Shown here piece after piece: positions 1 through 5,346 of a stretch of DNA of 8,334 bases. How positions within the stretch are numbered: position 1 is the first letter of the stretch; the number at the start of each line of letters is the position of its first letter. The notes beneath the pieces are model-generated. The model searched no databases, was not told where the DNA came from, and saw only the letters and a program-made list of their open reading frames with translations. The DNA is from JBEKJU01 sp050011095 (GTDB lineage Bacteria; Desulfobacterota; Syntrophorhabdia; Syntrophorhabdales; WCHB1-27). The position numbers and the translations under genes are program-made. The stretch lies in assembly GCA_050011095.1 (NCBI GenBank), contig JBEKJU010000149.1, positions 1 through 8,334 on the forward strand, given 5' to 3'.

Positions 1-94
1 GGAGCCGCCTTCCGCTTCAGGCCTTTGTTTTTTGCATCCGGGCGGTGGCCCGTTCAGGACGCGATGAAGCGGTCGGGACCTTGTTTTAAGGAGA

Positions 95-592
95 TTACGT
101 CTCCCCGGTGCGAAGCCTGCGCGATTTCTCGTCTATCTCCCGTCGCATCCCCTCCTTCATCTCTTCGAGCCTCAGCCGGATCTCCTCATATTTTATCGAG
201 AGTATTTCGCAGGCAAGGATGCAGGCGTTCCGGGACGCGTCGATACCAACGGTCGCCACCGGCACCCCCTTCGGCATCTGCACCATGGAAAGAAGGGCGT
301 CCATACCGAGGAGGCTCCCGCCTTTCAGGGGGAGGCCCACGACGGGAAGGGTCGTGTGGGAGGCGATGACGCCCGGAAGGTGGGCGGCGAGACCCGCGGC
401 CGCGATAATCACCTCTACGCCCTCGGCGCGGGCCCCCTTCGCATAGGCGACCGTTTTTTCCGGATGGCGGTGGGCCGATGATATGTCTAGGGTGAACTTC
501 ACCCCCATCGTGTTCAGGAAATCGAGGCCGTCCTGCATGAGGGGAATATCGCTCTCACTTCCGAGAAGAATAAGTACCCTGACCTTTTCCAC
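95..592 (-). CDS. purE: PurE, N5-carboxyaminoimidazole ribonucleotide mutase
   Basis: Cytoplasmic enzyme of de novo purine synthesis that converts N5-CAIR to 4-carboxy-AIR. The 165-residue product has the usual length of bacterial class I PurE. Visible family motifs are GSESD at residues 11-15 (nucleotide/phosphate loop), SAHRHPE at 39-45, AAHLPG at 69-74, and the long conserved stretch around LLSMVQMPKGVPVATVGI at 100-117. Retention of AAHLPG points to the class I mutase rather than the class II AIR carboxylase. A glycine usual in the GAGGAAH segment is leucine here (AAAGLAAH). The start is a GTG with GGAGG five bases upstream and a plausible sigma70 promoter at 613-641. The stop is TAA. No partner such as purK or purD is in the window, so the operon, if any, continues past the left edge or purE is monocistronic. 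The C-terminal 30 residues are charged and helical-looking. Identification is from family knowledge and is firm. Confidence 0.96.
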   Translation of the reverse strand: MEKVRVLILLGSESDIPLMQDGLDFLNTMGVKFTLDISSAHRHPEKTVAYAKGARAEGVEVIIAAAGLAAHLPGVIASHTTLPVVGLPLKGGSLLGMDALLSMVQMPKGVPVATVGIDASRNACILACEILSIKYEEIRLRLEEMKEGMRREIDEKSRRLRTGET

Positions 593-612
593 ATCTCCCT
601 CCTCTCCCTTTT

Positions 613-641
613 TCTATAGCACGCCTCCCGCGACAAGGCAA
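613..641 (-). promoter_or_regulatory. Putative sigma70 promoter for purE
   Basis: On the minus strand a -35 box TTGCCT (641-636) is separated by 17 bp from a -10 box TATAGA (618-613). Predicted initiation near 606 gives a short leader that contains the GGAGG of purE. No PurR-like operator is evident. Confidence 0.5.
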
Positions 642-706
642 CAGGGAAGTTCTTCCCCTCCCTCCGCCATAAGCGGCCTTCCTTCGAGCGCGTCCTTACA
701 GCAAAC

Positions 707-736
707 TTGACGAACCAAATGATTAAGGCTTATATT
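707..736 (+). promoter_or_regulatory. Putative sigma70 promoter for the fmdB operon
   Basis: TTGACG (707-712) and TATATT (731-736) are spaced by 18 bp. Initiation would fall near 743, just upstream of the AGGAGGT ribosome binding site at 754-760. It diverges from the purE promoter. Confidence 0.6.
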
Positions 737-769
737 GTTAGTCGACATTTGGCAGGAGGTTCGAAAAAA

Positions 770-1099
770 ATGCCCATATACGAGTATGAGTGCCAGAGCT
801 GCGGCAAGGTGTTTGAGGTATTCCAGAAAATCTCGGATGAACCTCTGAAAGAGTGCCGGTTCTGCAAGGGTGTGGTCAACCGGCTTATCTCGATGTGCTC
901 CTTTCAGCTTAAAGGAACAGGCTGGTACGTGACGGACTATAAGTCCCCGGCATCGGCGGCCAAGGGTAACGGCGGGAAACACGGGGAGGAGCAGACAAAG
1001 ACGGAGAAGCCCGAGACAAAGACAGAGGCAAAAGCAGAGAAGAAGGCAGAGGCAAAGACAGAGACGGCGAAAAGCGCGACCACTGGAGGAGCGGCATGA
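770..1099 (+). CDS. FmdB-family zinc-ribbon protein
   Basis: The 109-residue product opens with MPIYEYECQSCG, the hallmark of FmdB/CxxC_CxxC_SSSS family proteins. Two CxxC pairs (C8/C11 and C29/C32) form the expected single zinc ribbon, followed by the family's typical LKGTGWYVTDYK at residues 47-58. FmdB was named for a proposed regulator of formamidase in a methylotroph, but the role of most members, including this one, is unknown. From about residue 65 the protein becomes a low-complexity K/E/T/A tail (repeated KTE and AKAE units), which is common in this family and probably disordered. The start is fixed by AGGAGGT nine bases upstream of the ATG. An upstream in-frame TTG at 707 was rejected because it coincides with the promoter -35 box. 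The stop overlaps the next start (ATGA), implying translational coupling. Confidence 0.88.
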   Translation: MPIYEYECQSCGKVFEVFQKISDEPLKECRFCKGVVNRLISMCSFQLKGTGWYVTDYKSPASAAKGNGGKHGEEQTKTEKPETKTEAKAEKKAEAKTETAKSATTGGAA

Positions 1100-1254
1100 A
1101 AGCGGGAGACAAAGTCAGGTTCCCTTTCGGGAAAAAGAAGGACATGGAAGGCACGGTCGACAGGGTGTTTGAAAAGACCGTCTATATAAAGGCAGACATG
1201 GCCCACCAGAAGGGCAAGATAATAAAGAGAAAGGTCAAGGACATCAAGGCATAG
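1096..1254 (+). CDS. Small basic protein of unknown function, coupled to FmdB-family gene
   Basis: A 52-residue lysine-rich protein I do not recognise by name. Its ATG overlaps the TGA of the upstream zinc-ribbon gene by four bases (ATGA at 1096-1099), and GGAGGAG precedes it inside the end of that gene. The pattern GDKVRF, then EGTVDRVFEKTVYIKAD, then KIIKRKVKDIK alternates glycine/turn and beta-strand residues. It resembles small SH3/KOW-like beta-barrel proteins (for example the DUF2187 type), where a GDxV...G.V..V...V pattern is usual. That resemblance is by eye only. With about 15 lysines it would be strongly basic and could bind nucleic acid, but this is inference. No signal peptide or membrane segment is visible. 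Reality of the gene rests on the coupling, the coding-like composition and a clean stop. Confidence 0.72.
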   Translation: MKAGDKVRFPFGKKKDMEGTVDRVFEKTVYIKADMAHQKGKIIKRKVKDIKA

Positions 1255-1275
1255 CTCCGCATGGCGCGCCCTTCA

Positions 1276-1308
1276 CCCTTCGGCCGTTCACGGGAAGGGG
1301 CCGAAGGG
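1276..1308 (+). terminator. GC-rich hairpin after the fmdB operon, possible terminator
   Basis: CCCTTCGGCC (1276-1285) is perfectly complementary to GGCCGAAGGG (1299-1308), 22 bp after the small-gene stop. An alternative 9-bp pairing uses 1266-1274 with 1303-1311. No T-run follows directly, so intrinsic termination is uncertain. It may instead be an mRNA 3'-end stabiliser. Confidence 0.4.
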
Positions 1309-1337
1309 CGCATGAGCCCCCGTATCCCCGCTTCGGC

Positions 1338-1477
1338 TTTTTATTAACCGTCTTGAAATTGTCTTTACGCCGTCATACCGGCGAAAGCCGGTATCCAGAG
1401 TCTTTCTGGATGCCGCGACCCGCAAGCGGGTGCCCCGGTCCGGCATGACGACATTATTATGAGACGGTTAATAAAAA
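1338..1477. repeat. 140-bp palindromic element with perfect 16-bp terminal inverted repeats
   Basis: TTTTTATTAACCGTCT at 1338-1353 is repeated exactly in inverse orientation at 1462-1477. Nested inside are GTCATACCGG (1372-1381), which pairs nearly perfectly with 1440-1449, and three small hairpins: ACCGGC-GAAA-GCCGGT (1377-1392), CCAGA/TCTGG (1395-1409) and ACCCGC-AA-GCGGGT (1418-1431). The inner part (GTCATACCGGCGAAAGCCGG, then TATCCAG) is of the type seen as dispersed palindromic repeats in many proteobacterial and related genomes. There is no ORF inside. It looks like a non-autonomous MITE or REP-like element. Target-site duplication is not obvious. Confidence 0.7.
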
Positions 1478-1697
1478 AGGCGCTTCCTCTCAGGGCTACG
1501 TCCCACATGGGTAAGAGTGGACTTGCCTCACTGTATGCCGCAATCTTGCCCTCTCAAGATCGGTGGAAGCTTTCAAATCCTGTTCAGTAACACCATTCGG
1601 AAGTTGAGTTCTGAACGAATTAGGAAACTTCGCAACAGAATGTTCTTCCGACCGGTCATCATTTTGTCTCATGTTGATTCAAACATTCGGTTTTGTC

Positions 1698-1726
1698 TTG
1701 ACATTGTCTGGCGAGTTTGGTATGCT
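1698..1726 (+). promoter_or_regulatory. Strong sigma70 promoter of the toxin-antitoxin operon
   Basis: TTGACA (1698-1703), a 17-bp spacer and TATGCT (1721-1726) form a near-consensus promoter. Initiation would fall at about 1732-1734, on or next to the antitoxin ATG at 1733. Overlapping short palindromes around the -35 box (TGTC-TT-GACA at 1694-1703, then GACA-T-TGTC at 1700-1708) and TTTTGTCT copies at 1662 and 1691 are candidate operator sites for the RHH antitoxin. Confidence 0.7.
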
Positions 1727-1732
1727 TCCTCC

Positions 1733-2020
1733 ATGGCTACTCAACGAACAAACAGGACAGAGAAACTTGACCTGCGGCTTAGCAAGTCTGCGAAACAGAC
1801 GTTGCAGGCGGCGGCCACGGCTTCGCGTAAGTCCGTCAGCGAATTCGTTCTTGAAACGGCGCTGAGCGAAGCCGAAGAACGGTTAGCGGATCGGACTGTT
1901 TTCACCCTCGATGAAAAACATTGGGAAGCCTTCATTACGGCGCTCGACGCCCCGCCGCGTCGCCATGCCCGCCTTGAACGACTATTCCGGGAACCATCTG
2001 TTTTTGATGCCAAGCCGTGA
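1733..2020 (+). CDS. TacA-type (DUF1778) antitoxin
   Basis: A 95-residue antitoxin of the DUF1778/TacA family. The N-terminal half (about residues 10-45, KLDLRLSKSAKQTLQAAATA, then SVSEFVLETAL) is the ribbon-helix-helix DNA-binding domain, expected to dimerise and repress its own promoter together with the toxin. The C-terminal part (TVFTLDEKHWEAFITALDAPP at about 55-75, then a basic tail ending RLFREPSVFDAKP) matches the family segment that wraps around and neutralises the acetyltransferase toxin. The stop overlaps the toxin GTG by GTGA, the standard coupled arrangement. The ATG at 1733 is chosen because homology begins there and the promoter ends at 1726. No Shine-Dalgarno precedes it, so translation from a leaderless mRNA is likely. 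The frame stays open upstream to 1517, but that extension crosses the promoter and lacks family similarity. Confidence 0.9.
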   Translation: MATQRTNRTEKLDLRLSKSAKQTLQAAATASRKSVSEFVLETALSEAEERLADRTVFTLDEKHWEAFITALDAPPRRHARLERLFREPSVFDAKP

Positions 2021-2526
2021 CGGCGCCTCTGGTCATAGAAAAATTACAGCGAACCCATATGGTCGAGGACTTCACGTGCGGCCAGCCCGAGCTTGATCGC
2101 TTCCTTATCCGTCATGCTCTCCGAGCGCAGCAAATGAATTCATCGCAAACCTACGTCGGTTTAAGCGATAAGACGGTTATAGGATTCTACACGATTGTAG
2201 CGGGCGAGGTTCGCCATGCTGACGCACCCGTTCGCGTCGTCAAAGGCATGCCACGCTATCCTATACCCCTTCTCGTGCTGGCGCGGCTTGCCGTGCACAG
2301 CGAATGGCAAGGGCGCGGCATCGGGGCGGGTTTGCTCTTGGATGCTTTGGGACGCGCCTTGCAGGTTGCCGATATTGTCGGGGTGCGCTCCCTTGCCGTT
2401 CATGCAAAAGATGATGCGGCGGGGTTCTATCGGCATTTCGGCTTTATGCCGTCGCCGACCGACAGCCGCCACCTTTTCATGTTGATGAAAGACATTCGCA
2501 CCGTGGCAGGCAGCTATAATAATTGA
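2017..2526 (+). CDS. TacT-type GNAT acetyltransferase toxin
   Basis: A 169-residue GNAT-fold toxin paired with the upstream RHH antitoxin. Characterised relatives (TacT, KacT, AtaT, ItaT) use acetyl-CoA to acetylate the amino group of aminoacyl-tRNAs and so block translation. The family N-terminal motif DFTCGQPELDRFL spans residues 18-30. The beta-strand LLVLARLAV (85-93) leads to the acetyl-CoA pyrophosphate loop QGRGIG at 98-103. FYRHFGF at 137-143 contains the tyrosine (Y138) that corresponds to the catalytic tyrosine of TacT. The protein ends with DSRHLFMLMKDI, also typical. All key residues are present, so the toxin looks intact. Start is GTG at 2017 overlapping the antitoxin stop. The target tRNA cannot be predicted from sequence alone. 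The module is flanked upstream by relatively AT-rich DNA and a palindromic repeat, consistent with lateral acquisition. Confidence 0.92.
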   Translation: MTAPLVIEKLQRTHMVEDFTCGQPELDRFLIRHALRAQQMNSSQTYVGLSDKTVIGFYTIVAGEVRHADAPVRVVKGMPRYPIPLLVLARLAVHSEWQGRGIGAGLLLDALGRALQVADIVGVRSLAVHAKDDAAGFYRHFGFMPSPTDSRHLFMLMKDIRTVAGSYNN

Positions 2527-2624
2527 GACAATGGCGCATTTTGCCCCGTTTTATAAATCAGTATGGTGAGGGGGCTAGCCGGTCGGTCTTAAAGGCAAGC
2601 GTTATTACTTAACAAACATTTAGC

Positions 2625-2654
2625 TTGACTTTCCTTTTTACTTTGTTTTACAAT
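2625..2654 (+). promoter_or_regulatory. Sigma70 promoter upstream of the riboswitch
   Basis: TTGACT (2625-2630) and TACAAT (2649-2654) with an 18-bp spacer. Predicted initiation at about 2661 is only a few bases before the riboswitch P1 stem, a very good fit for a riboswitch-led transcript. Confidence 0.72.
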
Positions 2655-2666
2655 GCCTTAACATCT

Positions 2667-2772
2667 GTATACTGAAAAAGCCAAACTACGGACGACCGCA
2701 GGACGGAAAGCCGAAGGGCCTCGGGTCTGCATCTTTGATCATCTCCAGTCAGGCAGCCGCGCCGCCAGATAC
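2667..2772 (+). ncRNA. GEMM-I cyclic di-GMP-type riboswitch
   Basis: The core matches the GEMM-I (c-di-GMP-I) consensus: GCCAAAC at 2680-2686, a stem CTACGG/CCGCAG (2686-2691 with 2696-2701, one A-C mismatch) closed by an ACGA loop, then GGACGGAAAGCC (2701-2712), a second arm GGGCCT...AGTCAGGCAGCC (2716-2758), and a terminal P1 stem GTATACTG (2667-2674) with CAGATAC (2766-2772; one bulged A). Compared with the Vibrio Vc2 RNA, the core G21-C46 pair appears as C2681-G2706, a compensatory change supporting the fold. The base aligned with the ligand-selecting position 20 is G (2680), which in known GEMM-I RNAs favours c-di-GMP over cGAMP; this alignment is by eye. No terminator follows. The ribosome binding site of the next gene lies 13 bp downstream, so translational control is more likely than attenuation. 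Confidence 0.85.
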
Positions 2773-2796
2773 TATCCTAGAAACGGGAGGTTTGGT

Positions 2797-3407
2797 ATGC
2801 GAAAAAATCTGGCTGTGCTTTTTCTGGTTCTTGTTTTTGTGGCCGTGGGGGCAGTAGTCGCCGGCACGGTGAGGGCGGATGTCCTCACCACCCTCACGCT
2901 CACCGATATGACTTACAGCGACGGCGGCACTGCCACCGGATACTTCACGCTAGACTACCCCACGAACGGAACAGCCACGATCACCAGCTTCAATATCTCT
3001 GTGACCTCGTCGCAATTTGCCCAGTATTGGGGGGGCCAACAACTATCACAATGAGCACCTCGGGTGGGCAGGCGTCCTTCTCTGACGGACCGTTTGGCCC
3101 TAACGGCACATACCAAATTGGCTGCTATGGAGCGGGGATCACAGACTTCGGCTTCAACGTCCCCAATTCGCTCATCACAGGGCCTCCCCCAATTGCGCCG
3201 GTCCAATTTGACCCCACCGGCAATGGCCAGAACGGCGGATGGGAGGCATTGGTCGGTGGGGCCGACTATAACACTCCCTTCGGGGCCACCGTCACAGGCG
3301 GCTACCTTACCCCCGCAGCCGCACCTACCCCGCTACCCGCAACCCTTCTTCTTTTTGGCCCCGGTCTTTTCGGCCTTGCGAGCATCAGGAGGAGATTGGG
3401 AAAGTAG
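2797..3407 (+). pseudogene. PEP-CTERM-type exported protein, frame interrupted at a poly-G run
   Basis: Secreted surface or matrix protein led by a c-di-GMP-type riboswitch, with GGGAGG six bases before the ATG. The first frame (2797-3054) encodes a signal peptide: MRKN, a hydrophobic core to about residue 23, and a likely cleavage after VRA at 27. A Thr/Gly/Ser-rich beta domain follows. It meets TGA at 3052. The remainder continues in the -1 frame from the G7 tract (3029-3035) to 3407. The C-terminus PTPLPATLLLFGPGLFGLAS followed by IRRRLGK is a PEP-CTERM/VPLPA-type sorting signal: motif, hydrophobic helix, then arginine cluster. It is recognised by exosortase, whose gene is not in the window. 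One extra G, two fewer Gs, or a -1 slip joins the halves into a protein of about 203 residues. The break may be a true mutation, phase variation, programmed slippage or a sequencing error. The sequence cannot tell which. Confidence 0.8.
3029..3035 (+). repeat. Seven-G homopolymer at the frame break
   Basis: A run of seven Gs lies exactly where the reading frame of the PEP-CTERM gene changes from the signal-peptide frame to the sorting-signal frame. Frame-1 codons read TGG GGG GGC, and the downstream part is in the -1 frame (GGG GGG CCA). A run of eight Gs would restore one continuous gene. Confidence 0.8.
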
Positions 3408-3433
3408 TCTTACGAGCTTGAAACACCACGGGC

Positions 3434-3463
3434 GGGGCCATACAAACAGTCTCGCCCCTTTTT
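3434..3463 (+). terminator. Probable intrinsic terminator after the PEP-CTERM gene
   Basis: GGGGC (3434-3438) pairs with GCCCC (3454-3458), followed immediately by TTTTT (3459-3463). The stem is short and the loop 15 nt, so strength is doubtful, but its position 27 bp after the stop codon and its T-run fit a terminator. Confidence 0.5.
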
Positions 3464-3562
3464 GTGAGATGATTTGGCTTTAGCACCAATAAGCAGACAA
3501 AATGGCACGAACTGTCTCATGTTGGATCGTGGTTCATATGGCTGGGCTATACCGGCCTGCCG

Positions 3563-3649
3563 GGGGAAGGGCTGTCGGGCGTGAGGGAGTTATTGAACAA
3601 TTCTACGGATGTCCCTCCCTACGTCCGCACCTGATCCAAGCCCTTCCCC
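3563..3649. repeat. Imperfect inverted repeat between convergent genes
   Basis: GGGGAAGGGCT (3563-3573) is perfectly complementary to AGCCCTTCCCC (3639-3649). Partially complementary GAGGGAG/CTCCCT segments lie inside. It sits about 20 bp beyond the stop of the minus-strand radical SAM gene, so it could act as that gene's transcript end, though no T-run follows on either strand. The rest of 3464-3670 shows no convincing gene. Confidence 0.4.
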
Positions 3650-3670
3650 ACGCCGTGCCGAAGGTTTCTT

Positions 3671-5083
3671 CTAAAGGGCGGTGATCTCCATGCTGGTTGT
3701 CGTGTCCGCGTCCCAATGGTCCCACAGGTACGCATCCTCCTTCCCATCGGCGATTGCCCGCAAGGCATAGCGCACCTGTTCTTCGTACAGCTCGCAGAAG
3801 GCGCCGGGGCGATCGATTGCGCCGTTCATTTCACGGGCCTCCGCGGGGCATGGCGATCCGCAGAAATGCCTGACAGCGCAGCGGCCGCAGGGCTCGATTT
3901 TTTCGACCATGCGGCCGGTCACTTCCTTGAACGGAGGGCTGCCGAGCGCCTGCTTTATCTCGCCCTTGAAGAGATTCCCCCCGCAAAACTCGGGTAGCCC
4001 TATGAACTCGCTGCACGGGAAGAGGTCTCCCTTCGCCGAGACAGCGAAGAAGCAGCGGCCCCCGCCGCATGGAGATATATCGCACATGAGCCGGCGGGCG
4101 GTCGGGGCTACGATGCCCAACAGCACGTTGGCGAAATTGGCGACCACCATCTTCCAGCCCGTTTTCTCGTACAATTCGTAGCTGCGGTCCAGGGCCTTGA
4201 GATAATGGCCCGTCAGTTCGTGGTCCTCGGGCTTGAGCTTGCGGCCGCCTGGCAGGGTGCAGCGCACGGGGTTAAGCAGGCAATTGGGAATCTCCAGGGA
4301 ATGGAAGTAATCGACGATGTCGGACAGGAACGTCATGTTTTGTTGCGTGACGGTGCAGATGACGCTGTAGTTCTCGTAGTTCCTCAGCTTCTTGATAACG
4401 GAGACGACCTTCTGGGAGATTCCGGCTCCATCCCAGCTTCTCCTGGCCCCGTCCGCAACCTGTCCGATGTGGCCGTCAAGGGAGAGCCCGATACTGATGC
4501 CCCGTTCGGTCAGGAAGTCGACGGCCGCGTCATCCAGCAGGGTCCCGTTGGTCTGGACACCGAAGAGGAAAGCCTCTTTGTATTTCTCGATGGCGGCGAA
4601 TACGGCCTTGCGGTTCATCATGGGCTCCGAGCCGTGGAAGACGATCTGGGGCCGCCTTCCATCCGCCACCGTCTCCTTGAAGTGGGCTTCCAGAATGGCC
4701 AACGCCTTCATCAGCCCTTCCTCCGACATGTGCTCGCCATTCTTCCGGAGCGCCTCGGGAATATAACAGTAATCGCAATTGAGGTTGCACCTTTCGGTCG
4801 GATTGAAATATACCGCGGCCGGAGTCAGGCCGAAGCGAAGGGTCTCCATCTCGGCGGAAAAACTTGCCTCCTTTTCCCGATACTGCTCCATGAAAGAACT
4901 GCTGGTGAGCGCATCGCCCACCTTCTCTTTCTTCACAAGCGACCAGAACGCCGTATCAGGGGCCAGTAGCGCCACATAATCGGGATGCCCGATATCAATG
5001 AACTGGATGGTAGGCCCATTTCCCGTATTGAAATACACCCATCGTGATGATGCGGTCTTGCTGCTTATTCCAACATTTGACAC
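3671..5083 (-). CDS. cbpB: CbpB-type radical SAM/SPASM peptide-modifying enzyme
   Basis: A 470-residue radical SAM enzyme expected to modify the CbpA peptide encoded just upstream. The N-terminal ~90 residues have no iron-sulfur motif and may bind the leader peptide (inference). The radical SAM motif CNLNCDYC (CX3CX2C) has cysteines at 99, 103 and 106. FHGSEPMM at about 149-156 corresponds to the usual GGEP SAM-binding motif. The SPASM region at the C-terminus has C339...G..C357 (GX4C), C367, then CX2CX5CX3C at 399, 402, 408 and 412, and a last Cys at 430, enough for two auxiliary 4Fe-4S clusters. The GTG start at 5083 is preceded by GGAGG at a 6-base spacing. The longer in-frame start at 5230 would overlap cbpA and the hairpin and is rejected. 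The family name is recalled from NCBIfam/TIGRFAM CbpA/CbpB. Chemistry is unknown; the cysteine in CbpA makes a thioether one possibility. Confidence 0.9.
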   Translation of the reverse strand: MSNVGISSKTASSRWVYFNTGNGPTIQFIDIGHPDYVALLAPDTAFWSLVKKEKVGDALTSSSFMEQYREKEASFSAEMETLRFGLTPAAVYFNPTERCNLNCDYCYIPEALRKNGEHMSEEGLMKALAILEAHFKETVADGRRPQIVFHGSEPMMNRKAVFAAIEKYKEAFLFGVQTNGTLLDDAAVDFLTERGISIGLSLDGHIGQVADGARRSWDGAGISQKVVSVIKKLRNYENYSVICTVTQQNMTFLSDIVDYFHSLEIPNCLLNPVRCTLPGGRKLKPEDHELTGHYLKALDRSYELYEKTGWKMVVANFANVLLGIVAPTARRLMCDISPCGGGRCFFAVSAKGDLFPCSEFIGLPEFCGGNLFKGEIKQALGSPPFKEVTGRMVEKIEPCGRCAVRHFCGSPCPAEAREMNGAIDRPGAFCELYEEQVRYALRAIADGKEDAYLWDHWDADTTTSMEITAL

Positions 5084-5120
5084 CAAAGACCTCCAAGGTG
5101 AAGTTTTGCAATTTTTAGCG

Positions 5121-5152
5121 GAGACGCCCCACGCGCCGACCTGGGGCGTCTC
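5121..5152 (-). promoter_or_regulatory. Intercistronic hairpin between cbpA and cbpB
   Basis: An 11-bp perfect stem, GAGACGCCCCA paired with TGGGGCGTCTC (5121-5131 with 5142-5152), has a 10-nt loop and lies in the 86-nt gap between the two genes. No U-run follows on the minus strand, so it is not a canonical terminator. It may stabilise the cbpA message or lower cbpB expression, giving more peptide than enzyme. Confidence 0.6.
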
Positions 5153-5169
5153 TTCGGCTGCCCATAAGA

Positions 5170-5262
5170 CTATTCGGCCTTTTTCGTCACCATGATGTAA
5201 TGGGACAGGCCCGCTCCGCTCGATTCGCACGACTTGCGATACGCAATGACGTCCTTCTTCAT
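5170..5262 (-). CDS. cbpA: CbpA-type precursor peptide for radical SAM modification
   Basis: A 30-residue peptide gene between the cobalamin riboswitch/terminator and the radical SAM gene. It starts MKKDVIAYRK and contains the segment SCESSGAGLSHYIMV (residues 11-25), ending in lysine-rich residues. It has a single Cys (C12) followed by a Ser/Gly-rich stretch, as expected for a RiPP substrate. There is no hydrophobic secretion signal, and neither a transporter nor a protease gene is nearby, so maturation or export may use other loci or the product may stay in the cell. The ATG at 5262 has an excellent AGGAGG (5276-5271) eight bases upstream, stronger than that of cbpB. Length, start sequence and position match my recollection of the CbpA family, which pairs with CbpB under B12 control. 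The function of the modified peptide is not known to me. Confidence 0.85.
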   Translation of the reverse strand: MKKDVIAYRKSCESSGAGLSHYIMVTKKAE

Positions 5263-5304
5263 TTAAATCACCTCCTTTTACAAGACGTTAAGGTGGGGGC
5301 CACC

Positions 5305-5346
5305 AAAAAAAAATCCCCACGCTGATTCTCATCAGCTTGGGGATTT
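5305..5346 (-). terminator. Intrinsic terminator (attenuator) between B12 riboswitch and cbpA
   Basis: On the minus strand AAATCCCC (5346-5339) pairs with GGGGATTT (5318-5311), and inside it GCTGAT pairs with ATCAGC around a GAGA loop (5336-5321). A run of nine Ts (5313-5305) follows, overlapping the stem base. It lies after the riboswitch and before the cbpA ribosome binding site, so it is the likely expression platform. CTTGG (5360-5356) could pair with CCAAG (5340-5336) to form a competing antiterminator. Confidence 0.88.

Noticed and set aside
1..94. Possible gene downstream of purE at the left edge
   Set aside because: No open frame with a start and ribosome binding site on either strand. 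Only a short CGGGC/GCCCG hairpin (40-53) without a usable T-run is seen.
1517..1732. Longer N-terminus for the antitoxin
   Set aside because: It runs through the promoter and has no similarity to the DUF1778 family, which begins at the ATG at 1733.
3502..3684. 60-codon plus-strand frame between the PEP-CTERM gene and cbpB
   Set aside because: No ribosome binding site and no family resemblance. It spans an inverted repeat and runs into the end of cbpB.
4205..4969. Plus-strand open frame of 254 codons opposite cbpB
   Set aside because: A shadow of the radical SAM gene. No recognisable domain, and composition is typical of an antisense frame.
5084..5230. Longer N-terminus for cbpB starting at 5230
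   Set aside because: It would overlap the cbpA gene and the intercistronic hairpin. The GTG at 5083 has a well placed GGAGG.
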